DNA from: an uncultured Sphingobacteriaceae bacterium
Lineage (GTDB): Bacteria > Bacteroidota > Bacteroidia > Sphingobacteriales > Sphingobacteriaceae
Length of the DNA: 64,000 nucleotides
Assembly: GCA_946480915.1 (NCBI GenBank)
Contig: CAMLLO010000020.1
Location: 16,801 to 80,800 of the forward strand
Direction: 5' to 3'
The translations under genes were made by a program, and so were the position numbers. The notes under the pieces are model-generated. The model made no database searches. It saw only the letters and a list, made by a program, of their open reading frames with translations, and had not been told where the DNA came from. Of the stretch, positions 25,610 to 33,357 are shown piece after piece (position 1 is the stretch's first letter; every line of letters begins with the position of its first letter).

Positions 25610-26992
25610 ATGGCGCAATCTTTTGAAGATTTTAAACTGAACCCCCAAATTTTGAATGCGATCGCAGATGCGGGCTTCACAATTCCAACCCCAATTCAGC
25701 AAAAGGCAATTGCACCTGCTTTATCAGGTCAGGATTTAATGGGCATCGCGCAAACCGGCACGGGCAAAACTGCGGCTTTCGTTTTGCCCATACTCATGAA
25801 GCTTAAATATGCACAGGGCAATGATGCGAGGGCTCTTATTTTAGCTCCGACGCGTGAACTAGCCATGCAGATTGAAGAAAATATCAAGCTTTTTGCCAAA
25901 TATACCGACTTAAGAACCGTCGTAATTTATGGAGGTTTAGGTCCGAAAGGACAGAAAGAGAAGCTTGCTAAAGGACTGGATATTTTGGTTGCTACCCCAG
26001 GTCGTTTTCTTGATTTATACCTTTCGGGAGATATAAATACCAGATCCATTCAGTTTATGGTTATGGATGAGGCTGATAAAATGGTTGATATGGGCTTTAT
26101 CGGCTCAATCCATCGCATCCTGGAAGTTGTTCCGCGTAAGCGACAAAACCTGCTTTTTTCGGCAACGATGAGCGACCTGGTACATAAAATTGCTGGTGAT
26201 TTTCTGAAGTTTCCAACTATCATCGAAGCGTCCGCACCTGCCACACCTGCACAATCGGTAAACCAGGTTTTGTACTACGTACCAAACACTAAAACTAAAA
26301 TAAACCTGCTTCAATATTTGCTAAAGGGGGAGGAGTTTAACAGGCTGATAATCTTTTGTAAAACAAAAACTACCGCCGATAACATATTTAAATTTTTAGA
26401 GCGCAGATTTGCCTTGGATGAAATCCGGGTGATCCACGCCAATAAGGGTCAAAATACCAGAATCAATTCAATCAATGCATTCAAAGAAGGCGGTGTCAGA
26501 GTTTTGGTTGCCACTGATGTAGCTTCCCGCGGAATCGATGTAAGTGAAGTAAGTCACGTAATAAATTTTGACGTGCCGATCATCATTGAAGATTATGTGC
26601 ATAGAATTGGAAGAACCGGTCGGGCTAATAATATCGGAGACGCTATAACCTTCTGTAATGAAGCTGAAAAGTATTACGTTGAAAAGATCGAGAAACTAAT
26701 AAAGCAGCAAATTCCTGTTCAGGAGATTCCTGCGGAGGTTTTTATCGAAGAAACACCGTATCAGGAACGCCAGGATATTGCAAAGGAAATTGACAATCAA
26801 AAGCGAAAAGAAGATCCGGATTTTAAGGGCGCTTTTCACGAGAAGAAAAATGCAAAAGTGATTGCACAAAAGATAGCCAAGTCAAAGCTCGAAGCAAGTA
26901 ATAAAGCCGGAACCGGAAAGGCGAAGAAATCAGCGAAAGTATCGAGCAGTGTAAAAGGCGGCTTTAAAGGAAATAGCAGGAGGAAGTATTGA
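25610..26992 (+). CDS. DEAD-box RNA helicase (RhlE-like)
   Basis: This 460-residue ATP-dependent RNA helicase has motif Q (TPIQ, 27-30), Walker A AQTGTGKT (47-54), PTRELA, DEAD (153-156), SAT and HRIGRTGR (~330) in order. Residues ~375-460 are a basic Lys/Ala-rich tail that likely binds RNA. Such enzymes unwind structured mRNA or rRNA, often in the cold. An in-frame ATG at 25595 lies upstream of and partly overlaps the promoter box, so the ATG at 25610 (MAQSFEDF) is used. The stop TGA overlaps the TTG start of the next small gene. Confidence 0.93.
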   Translation: MAQSFEDFKLNPQILNAIADAGFTIPTPIQQKAIAPALSGQDLMGIAQTGTGKTAAFVLPILMKLKYAQGNDARALILAPTRELAMQIEENIKLFAKYTDLRTVVIYGGLGPKGQKEKLAKGLDILVATPGRFLDLYLSGDINTRSIQFMVMDEADKMVDMGFIGSIHRILEVVPRKRQNLLFSATMSDLVHKIAGDFLKFPTIIEASAPATPAQSVNQVLYYVPNTKTKINLLQYLLKGEEFNRLIIFCKTKTTADNIFKFLERRFALDEIRVIHANKGQNTRINSINAFKEGGVRVLVATDVASRGIDVSEVSHVINFDVPIIIEDYVHRIGRTGRANNIGDAITFCNEAEKYYVEKIEKLIKQQIPVQEIPAEVFIEETPYQERQDIAKEIDNQKRKEDPDFKGAFHEKKNAKVIAQKIAKSKLEASNKAGTGKAKKSAKVSSSVKGGFKGNSRRKY

Positions 26993-27246
26993 AGCTGCGG
27001 TTGACTCCTTTAAATATACTTACATCAGTAATAGTAGTGAGTATAATTTACTTACTCATATATAGAGATACAGAAGGCTGGAGAGTTTTGGGCACTATTC
27101 CCTTAATACTTTTGGCAGTTTTAAGTTTTATCACGGACCTTCTCTTCCGAAGATTTATAAAGGATATAAAACGCATTTGGATTATAGAGCTAGTATTTAT
27201 CATCTTTGCGGCAATATTGATGCTTCTGATTCAAGGTTTGAAGTAA
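26989..27246 (+). CDS. Small three-helix membrane protein, hypothetical
   Basis: This 85-residue protein has about three membrane helices (10-26, 34-52, 62-82) with charged ends and no known family. No ATG is available: the probable start is TTG at 26989 within TTGA, overlapping the stop of the helicase gene, and an AGGAGGA sequence lies just upstream (26979-26985). A clear Shine-Dalgarno sequence is rare in this window, so it supports coupled translation from TTG. A second in-frame TTG at 27001 is an alternative. Confidence 0.6.
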   Translation: MKLRLTPLNILTSVIVVSIIYLLIYRDTEGWRVLGTIPLILLAVLSFITDLLFRRFIKDIKRIWIIELVFIIFAAILMLLIQGLK

Positions 27247-27307
27247 AAAATGAAAAATAGAAAATCAGTGCAATCACCCAAGTCAGTGTAATTATAGTAC
27301 AATAATA

Positions 27308-27643
27308 ATGAAGAAAGCAGAGATCAAACTCACAATAGAATTAGACGATAATAATGTTCCGGAGAATATAACATGGGAATCTACAGATTCTGAAAATAAA
27401 GAAAAGTTGCCGGTAAAATCCATGATGCTGGCTTTATGGGATCATAATTACAAAAATGCATTACGCATTGATCTTTGGACAAAAGACATGCCGGTTGACG
27501 AAATGAAGCGCTTTTTTTATGAAACCCTGCAAACTATGGGCGACAGCTTTTTAAGAGCTACAGGAGAGAAGAACATTGTAGAGGATCTTCGTGATTATTG
27601 CGCGCATTTTGCCGACAAAATGGAAATCACTGAAAATAAGTAA
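27308..27643 (+). CDS. gldC: Gliding motility protein GldC
   Basis: This 111-residue cytoplasmic protein matches GldC: KKAEIKLTIELDDNNVPENITWES, KSMMLALWDHNYKNALRIDLWTKDMPVDEMKRFF, and the C-terminal LRDYCAHFADKM. GldC was found in Flavobacterium gliding screens, yet it is also conserved in non-gliding Bacteroidota. Later work ties it only loosely to the T9SS motor, so its true role is not settled. It is flanked by short spacer repeats (near 27265-27292 and 27670-27690) and is not in a gld operon here. Confidence 0.88.
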   Translation: MKKAEIKLTIELDDNNVPENITWESTDSENKEKLPVKSMMLALWDHNYKNALRIDLWTKDMPVDEMKRFFYETLQTMGDSFLRATGEKNIVEDLRDYCAHFADKMEITENK

Positions 27644-27695
27644 TTCAAATAATCACTAGTATCAATCTATTGTCTCACATCTCACATTCGTTAAA

Positions 27696-28100
27696 ATGAA
27701 ATCTGTTAATTACCTTGGTTTACTCGGATCGATACTTATCATTGCGGGAGCAGTAAGTCCGATGCTTCACATTCCAATTATTGGAAACTGGAACTATTAT
27801 GATATAGATGTAGCATTGGCATCTATAGTAATGACCTTAGCTGCCTTAGGTTTAATCGCATCACTTGTCAATAAACCTGGTTTGTTGCGTTTTTCGGGCT
27901 GGGCGTCCCTGATTGTAATCCTGTTCACTCTTGCAGCCGTTTATTTCAAAGTAAACGATTACTTTAGTTTCATCCCTTTCAAAAAGCTGGCAAATCTTGC
28001 CTCAAGAATTGTACACTACCGCTGGACTGGTTGGATCTTATTGATTTTAGGTGCAGTTGTGTCAATTATTGGTTCAAGAAGGAAGAAAGTTATCGGTTAA
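27696..28100 (+). CDS. Four-helix membrane protein, hypothetical
   Basis: This 134-residue protein has four predicted membrane helices (about 6-22, 38-58, 66-84 and 110-127) and a basic C-terminus RRKKVIG. Loops between helices contain the aromatic stretch GNWNYYDID and the amphipathic KKLANLASRI. I do not recognise a family. Its stop codon shares the palindrome TTAA (28097-28100) with the stop of the convergent repair methyltransferase, the same arrangement as at 14333-14336. Confidence 0.6.
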   Translation: MKSVNYLGLLGSILIIAGAVSPMLHIPIIGNWNYYDIDVALASIVMTLAALGLIASLVNKPGLLRFSGWASLIVILFTLAAVYFKVNDYFSFIPFKKLANLASRIVHYRWTGWILLILGAVVSIIGSRRKKVIG

Positions 28101-28576
28101 AATAGTAATGAGGCTTGGCCGATATTCATCATCCGGGCCTCATGCTCTAAAAGCCATTTCTTTCTCCACAAGCCTCCTGCGTACCCAACTAAATCGCCGC
28201 TACTGCCGATAACCCTGTGGCAGGGAATTACAATCATCAGTTTGTTTTTCCCATTTGCAGACGCAATTGCCCTTATAGCCAGCGGCGAATTCATTCTTTT
28301 TGAAAGTGCTGCATAACTAATTGGTTTGCCCGGCTCAATCTTAACAAGCTCATTCCAAACTCTCCTTTGAAAATCTGTCCCTGTTTGTTCTACCAGGAAA
28401 TCAAAAGAAATTCGTTTCCCATTAAAATATTCTTGTAGCTGAACCTTCGCGTATTCTGTTATTTCCCCTGGATTTTCATCCACCTCGTCTCCATCAAACC
28501 CAATAAAACTTAATGACTCTTGAGATGATTTTATTAAAAGCATACCGATCGGCGTATCCAGTTTAGAACAAAACAT
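28097..28576 (-). CDS. ogt: Methylated-DNA-protein-cysteine methyltransferase
   Basis: This 159-residue suicide repair protein takes the methyl group from O6-methylguanine in DNA onto its own cysteine. The active cysteine is Cys119 in IPCHRV. The DNA-recognition helix is RAIASANGKN just before, and GDLVGYAGGLWRKKWLLEHE follows. The short N-terminal domain marks it as Ogt-like without an Ada-type activator domain. No damage-response operator is recognised. Confidence 0.93.
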   Translation of the reverse strand: MFCSKLDTPIGMLLIKSSQESLSFIGFDGDEVDENPGEITEYAKVQLQEYFNGKRISFDFLVEQTGTDFQRRVWNELVKIEPGKPISYAALSKRMNSPLAIRAIASANGKNKLMIVIPCHRVIGSSGDLVGYAGGLWRKKWLLEHEARMMNIGQASLLF

Positions 28577-28643
28577 AGCTTAAATTAAATTTCATTTTAG
28601 AATAAAACAAACTTCGAAACCAATTCAACCAATAACAAATCTT

Positions 28644-28651
28644 TATCTTTG
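28644..28651 (+). promoter_or_regulatory. -7 promoter box of ccmB (TATCTTTG)
   Basis: This is an exact TAnnTTTG match 5 bases before the ccmB ATG at 28657, again predicting a nearly leaderless mRNA. There is no clear -33. Confidence 0.4.
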
Positions 28652-28656
28652 AACCG

Positions 28657-29316
28657 ATGAATTTATTTGGTCAGGTAAAGTTTTTAATCCAGAAAGAGAT
28701 AATCCTTGAATGGCGGTCAAAATACGCTTTAAATGGGATTTTACTGTACGTGGTTTCAACTATTTTTGTGTGTTTTTTATCGTTTAAGCAAATAAATCCA
28801 ATAACATGGAATGCACTATTTTGGATAATCATGTTATTTGCGTCTGTTAATGCAATCGCGAAAAGCTTCATACAGGAAAATAAGGGCCGGCAACTTTATT
28901 ACTACAGTATAGCCAGTGCGAAAGCTGTAATTCTATCAAAAATAATATATAATATTTTCCTCATGTTGTTGCTATCAACGATTGCAATCGTGTTTTATAT
29001 GCTGGTTTTTCACAATCCAATAGGTGATCCGGTATTCTACTTATTGGCTGTGTTAATAGGTAGCATAAGTTTTGCCACAGTATTTACGATGATTTCGGGA
29101 ATCGCATCAAAAGCAAGCAACAGTGGTGCTTTAATGGCGATATTAAGTTTTCCTGTGATTATTCCATTGCTTATGGTGCTGATAAAATTTTCAAAAAATG
29201 CAATGGACGGCTTGGACCGAAGCGTGAGCTTAAATGAAATTGGCGTACTGGCTGCCATTAACTTAATCGTTGTAACGGTATCTCTGCTTCTTTTTCCTTT
29301 TTTATGGAAGGAATGA
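28657..29316 (+). CDS. ccmB: Heme exporter protein CcmB
   Basis: This 219-residue inner-membrane protein has six membrane helices and the family start QVKFLIQKEIILEWRSKYAL with QENKGRQLYYYSIASAKAVILSK after helix 2. CcmB and the CcmA ATPase release holo-CcmE from CcmC during cytochrome c maturation (System I). ccmA is not in this window. The next ccm gene, ccmC, is more than 1 kb away across a methyltransferase gene on the other strand. Confidence 0.88.
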   Translation: MNLFGQVKFLIQKEIILEWRSKYALNGILLYVVSTIFVCFLSFKQINPITWNALFWIIMLFASVNAIAKSFIQENKGRQLYYYSIASAKAVILSKIIYNIFLMLLLSTIAIVFYMLVFHNPIGDPVFYLLAVLIGSISFATVFTMISGIASKASNSGALMAILSFPVIIPLLMVLIKFSKNAMDGLDRSVSLNEIGVLAAINLIVVTVSLLLFPFLWKE

Positions 29317-29535
29317 TAGTCTCGCAAACTTATATGTTGTAAAAAGCATATATAGACGCTAGACTCGCGCCTGCGGCAAGTAGAACTATAATTGAATCTC
29401 TAAAACCCCGGACAATAAATTTAGCTTCATTAGCTATAGATGTTTTTTTCATCATTCTGCGTTTTATTAAATAACCAAAAAATGGCCTTCAAGTTTCAGA
29501 ATAATGGAAATCTAATAATCAGACTGGTGAGCGTT

Positions 29536-30306
29536 TTATTTTTCTACAATGCCAACCCTGGCGAAAACCCTGAATCGAATTTTCTTATTTTCATTCCCGG
29601 CCCAAAATGGACTTAATTGAATTCTAAATTCATCTATTGGATTTACACCATTTGCTTCAATGAAATTTTGAACGGAGGACCATGAGTTTAAGTATCCAAG
29701 TAATTGTTCAAAATCCCAGTTCACAACAATCTCGAACTTTGGCACTTCAAACTCCTTAAATGGGAACGCGATAGACTCATATTCATCCTCAATAAGTTTA
29801 CGCTCCACATCCCAGTATGTATTTAATGTTTCGCTGTACAGTTTGTCGATGATCCGGTCAATTTCTGACGAAATCCTTAAAAGATTATATCCCCAGATCG
29901 CTACAACCGCATTCGGCTTAGCCACTCTTTGAGCTTCTTTAAAAAAGCTATCCATATCAAACCAATGAACAGCCTGTGCCGCGGTAATCAAATCAATGCT
30001 GTTATCGGCAAAATCAGTTTCTTCGGCTCGGCTTAAAGAATAGATTATATTATCTCTGATACTTGCTTCCTTTAACTGATTTCCACTGATATCCGTGGCA
30101 TAAACCTTTTTGAATTTTTCAGAAAGTTCAACGGCAACTTGTCCATTTCCCGTACCGCAATCCCAGGCGGCATCGAAATTCTGAACTTTGCTATATAAAA
30201 AGCCATATAATAATGCGGGATAATGAGGTCTGAATTTTTGATACTGTTTAGCTTGAGCGGAAAATTTATCCTTGCTTTTTTTCACGATGTATGTCAGTTT
30301 GATCAC
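29536..30306 (-). CDS. Class I SAM-dependent methyltransferase
   Basis: This ~250-residue protein has the S-adenosylmethionine-binding motif AAWDCGTGNGQVAVEL near residues 47-60, an ATDISGNQL loop, and AEETDFADNSIDLITAAQAVHWFD, a pattern close to the trans-aconitate-type/UbiE-like group of small-molecule methyltransferases. The substrate is unknown. No ATG starts it: GTG codons at 30306 or 30285 (giving MKKSKDKFSAQ) are the candidates, the second fitting the family better. It splits ccmB from ccmC on the opposite strand and looks like an insertion into the ccm neighbourhood. Confidence 0.78.
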   Translation of the reverse strand: MIKLTYIVKKSKDKFSAQAKQYQKFRPHYPALLYGFLYSKVQNFDAAWDCGTGNGQVAVELSEKFKKVYATDISGNQLKEASIRDNIIYSLSRAEETDFADNSIDLITAAQAVHWFDMDSFFKEAQRVAKPNAVVAIWGYNLLRISSEIDRIIDKLYSETLNTYWDVERKLIEDEYESIAFPFKEFEVPKFEIVVNWDFEQLLGYLNSWSSVQNFIEANGVNPIDEFRIQLSPFWAGNENKKIRFRVFARVGIVEK

Positions 30307-30355
30307 ACCAAAGTTAATATATATTAAGGTCGGATTAAATGATATGATATTTCAT

Positions 30356-30386
30356 TTTGATGCACGGTCGCTGTTTTTTACATTTG
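30356..30386 (+). promoter_or_regulatory. Bacteroidota-type promoter of ccmC
   Basis: TTTG at 30356-30359 (-33) and TACATTTG at 30379-30386 (-7) are separated by 19 bases, the spacing known for Bacteroides sigma-ABfr promoters. The ATG of ccmC follows 18 bases after the -7 box. This is the cleanest promoter in the window. Confidence 0.65.
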
Positions 30387-30404
30387 GGCATTAATTAAAG
30401 AAAT

Positions 30405-31067
30405 ATGAAAGAAAACTGGTGGAAATTACTTGCCTCAGTTTTAGTGCTCTACTCTTTGGTAGCGGGGTTGCTGATAGACGTTCCTGCATTACCAATTTTA
30501 CACGAAACTATTCGAAATCTGTTTTATCACGTTCCGATGTGGTTCTCAATGATTTTGCTGTACCTTATCTCGGTAATTTATAGCATTAAATATTTAGGAT
30601 CTGGCAAAACCAATCACGATTTAATAGCGGTAGAGAGTGTAAATACTGGTGTGCTGTTTTGCATTTTAGGCTTAGGCTCCGGAATGCTTTGGGCTAATAT
30701 TACCTGGGGAGAGCCATGGCCTAACGATCCAAAATTAAACGGCGCCGCTATATCGACTTTAATGTATATGGCTTACCTGGTGCTTAGAAATTCGATTGAT
30801 GAAGAACAAAAACGGGCCAAAATATCCGCGGTTTATAACATATTCGCATTCCCTGTAATGATTGTACTGTTATTCATTTTACCACGTATGACAGACTCTC
30901 TGCATCCCGGGAACGGAGGAAACCCCGGCTTTTCGGGCTATGATCTGGATGATAAAATGAAACTTGTATTTCGTCCGGCAGTATTAGGCTGGATGCTTGT
31001 TGGCACCTGGATTATGACAATACGATATCGTATTCGCAAATTAGAAAACACACAAAACTCGAATTGA
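30405..31067 (+). CDS. ccmC: Heme-handling protein CcmC
   Basis: This 220-residue membrane protein has six helices. It presents heme to CcmE in cytochrome c maturation. The tryptophan-rich heme motif is a reduced WWD domain, ANITWGEPWPNDPKLNG (Trp101, Trp105, Asp108), flanked by the two candidate heme-ligand histidines, His42 (FYHVPMW) and His167 (DSLHPGNGG). Its TGA overlaps the ATG of the following ccmD-like gene. A clean promoter lies just upstream, so it starts a new transcript separate from ccmB. Confidence 0.9.
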   Translation: MKENWWKLLASVLVLYSLVAGLLIDVPALPILHETIRNLFYHVPMWFSMILLYLISVIYSIKYLGSGKTNHDLIAVESVNTGVLFCILGLGSGMLWANITWGEPWPNDPKLNGAAISTLMYMAYLVLRNSIDEEQKRAKISAVYNIFAFPVMIVLLFILPRMTDSLHPGNGGNPGFSGYDLDDKMKLVFRPAVLGWMLVGTWIMTIRYRIRKLENTQNSN

Positions 31068-31267
31068 TGAAAACATTACTTAGCATTTTTGCACTTCTAT
31101 TATTATTTATCCAAACCCAGGCACAAGAGGTAGAAATGGCTACCGGCTTAAGAGGTTCTGGTAAGATATATGTAGTAGTAATTGTAATCAGCATTATCTT
31201 CCTTGGTCTTTTTGTTTATCTATTTTCTATTGACAGGCGTTTAAAAAAACTCGAGAAGAAAGATTAA
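31067..31267 (+). CDS. ccmD: CcmD-like small membrane protein
   Basis: This 66-residue protein has a cleavable signal-like N-terminus (..IQTQAQE) and then one membrane helix (~36-54) followed by RRLKKLEKK, the basic tail typical of CcmD. In System I, CcmD helps release CcmE from CcmC. The assignment rests on size, topology and the TGATG overlap with ccmC. An earlier TTG at 31064 is not needed. Confidence 0.7.
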   Translation: MKTLLSIFALLLLFIQTQAQEVEMATGLRGSGKIYVVVIVISIIFLGLFVYLFSIDRRLKKLEKKD

Positions 31268-31388
31268 AGCTTCTTAACCCCATCGGGAACTTTTTCTATC
31301 TTTTTTCGTTCAGGTTATAAATGCTTCTTGTTTTGTATTATGAGTATCGCTATACTTACCGCATTCAAACGAGATATAACCCTATATT

Positions 31389-32819
31389 ATGGCGAAAGAT
31401 ATTATAAACCCTAATCCATCTGGCTTTTTTGATGACGTTTGTGCTTATTTTGACCATGCGGCACAATTTACAACACATTCCCCCGGACTACTGAATCAAA
31501 TCAAAGCATGTAATAGTGTTTATCACTTCCGTTTTCCGATCAGAAAGGGTAATGCTGTGGAAGTGATTGATGGGTGGCGGGTAGAGCACTCAAATCATAT
31601 GTCGCCAACAAAAGGGGGCATCCGCATTAGCGAAATCGTGAATCAGGATGAAGTGATGGCTTTATCGGCATTAATGACGTATAAATGTGCTATTGTAAAT
31701 GTACCCTTTGGTGGTGCAAAAGGCGGGATTAGAATTAACCCCAAAAATTATTCTCTCGCCGAACTTGAAAATATAACCCGAAGGTATACTGTAGAATTAA
31801 TTAAGAAAAACTTTATTGGTCCGGCCATTGATGTTCCTGCACCTGATTATGGTTCTGGTGAACGGGAAATGAGCTGGATAGCCGATACATATTTAACCAT
31901 GAATCCGGGGCAGCTAGATGCTTTGGGTTGTGTAACTGGAAAACCTTTAGCACTCCATGGAATACACGGACGGAAAGAAGCGACTGGTCGAGGTGTCGCT
32001 ATTGCAGTACGGGAATGTGTGAGTTTGGCTGAAGACATGCTGCCACTGGGACTGAGTACCGGTTTGGCAGGTAAACGTATTATCATTCAGGGTTTGGGTA
32101 ATGTGGGCTATCATTCCGCAAAATATCTCATAGAATTTGGGGCTACAATTGTTGGTCTTTGTGAATATGAGGGGGCCATTTACAATGATAATGGTCTTGA
32201 TTTGGAAGCTGTTATCGCCCATCGTAAAGAAACTGGATCAATATTAGGTTTTAACGGAGCAAAAGATTTTAAAAACTCTGCGGAAGGTTTAGAACAGGAA
32301 TGCGACATATTGGTGCCGGCTGCATTAGAAAACCAACTTACATTAAGCAATATCCAGAATATTAAAGCTAAGATTATCGCTGAAGGTGCCAATGGGCCAA
32401 CCTCACCTCAAGCTGCCGAAATATTTATTAAAAAAGGCGGGATAATTATTCCGGATATGTATTGCAATGCAGGCGGTGTAACTGTATCATACTTTGAGTG
32501 GCTAAAAAATCTTTCGCATGTAGCATTCGGCAGGATGGATAAACGCTATGAAGAAAATACCAGCTTGAACCTCATCAACCTGATGGAGAAAATGACAGGG
32601 GTTTCCTTGACTAAAGAACAAAAAAGTTTGGTCGTAAAAGGCCCTTCCGAACTTGAGTTAGTTAATTCAGGCTTAGAAGAAACAATGATCAGATCGTACC
32701 ATGAGATACGGAATATAAAGCAAAGTAATCCTAAAATTAACGATCTGCGGACCGCTGCTTTTGTTGGCTCTATCGACAAAATAGCTGTATCCTATATGAA
32801 TTTGGGTATCTGGCCGTAA
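31389..32819 (+). CDS. gdhA: Glu/Leu/Phe/Val dehydrogenase (glutamate dehydrogenase)
   Basis: This 476-residue enzyme interconverts glutamate and 2-oxoglutarate plus ammonia. Motifs are [27 protein letters not shown] with the catalytic lysines, [30 protein letters not shown], and the Rossmann motif GLGNVG; the C-terminus has [12 protein letters not shown]. It stands between ccmD and ccmE on the same strand but has its own 121-base upstream gap and a 123-base downstream gap, so it need not be part of the ccm set. Coenzyme choice (NAD or NADP) is not resolved. Confidence 0.9.
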   Translation: MAKDIINPNPSGFFDDVCAYFDHAAQFTTHSPGLLNQIKACNSVYHFRFPIRKGNAVEVIDGWRVEHSNHMSPTKGGIRISEIVNQDEVMALSALMTYKCAIVNVPFGGAKGGIRINPKNYSLAELENITRRYTVELIKKNFIGPAIDVPAPDYGSGEREMSWIADTYLTMNPGQLDALGCVTGKPLALHGIHGRKEATGRGVAIAVRECVSLAEDMLPLGLSTGLAGKRIIIQGLGNVGYHSAKYLIEFGATIVGLCEYEGAIYNDNGLDLEAVIAHRKETGSILGFNGAKDFKNSAEGLEQECDILVPAALENQLTLSNIQNIKAKIIAEGANGPTSPQAAEIFIKKGGIIIPDMYCNAGGVTVSYFEWLKNLSHVAFGRMDKRYEENTSLNLINLMEKMTGVSLTKEQKSLVVKGPSELELVNSGLEETMIRSYHEIRNIKQSNPKINDLRTAAFVGSIDKIAVSYMNLGIWP

Positions 32820-32942
32820 CCAATGTGAATTTATTTAGAATAATTCTTAATAAATATAGCGTTTGATAATAGTCTAATGAATGATTAAGGTTTTGTAATT
32901 TTGTGAATCCAATTTCGTTTAGAAAGAAAGTTTTAGAAATTC

Positions 32943-33344
32943 ATGAAAAGGAGCTCAATCATTGGAATTATCATCATTGCAATTGCAATTGGTGCAATAA
33001 TAAGCACATATGCGGATTCAAGCACTTACGGGACTTTTTCTGATGCGCAGGAAACAACCTCTGAATTGCATGTTGTAGGAAAGCTAGATAAAGAAAAAGA
33101 ACTGACTTACAATCCTCAAAAAGACGCCAATTATTTTGCTTTCCATATGAAAGATAATAATGGCAAGGAGTGTAAAGTAGTTTTCAATGGCACTAAACCG
33201 CAGGATTTTGAGCGTTCAGAACAAATTGTTTTAACCGGTAAAATGGTGAACGGAGAATTTCATGCTTCGAAAATTCTTATGAAATGCCCGTCAAAATACA
33301 ACAAAGACCAAATTGAAGTTCAAGAAGTAAATTCTGCTTCTTAA
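32943..33344 (+). CDS. ccmE: Cytochrome c maturation protein CcmE, cysteine type
   Basis: This 133-residue heme chaperone has an N-terminal membrane anchor (~5-22) and an OB-fold periplasmic domain (GKLDKEKELTYNP.., HMKDNNGKECKVVFNG). The heme-binding residue in E. coli CcmE is a histidine in HxxxY; here the same place reads Cys115-Pro-Ser-Lys-Tyr119. Such CxxxY proteins are known from archaea and some bacteria. It receives heme from CcmC and passes it to CcmF. The ccmF start is 13 bases after its stop. Confidence 0.88.
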   Translation: MKRSSIIGIIIIAIAIGAIISTYADSSTYGTFSDAQETTSELHVVGKLDKEKELTYNPQKDANYFAFHMKDNNGKECKVVFNGTKPQDFERSEQIVLTGKMVNGEFHASKILMKCPSKYNKDQIEVQEVNSAS

Positions 33345-33357
33345 TTAATCGTTTTAC

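Noticed and set aside
29317..29535. Gap between ccmB and the methyltransferase as a possible small gene or RNA
   Set aside because: No start codon, domain or stable fold could be supported on either strand.
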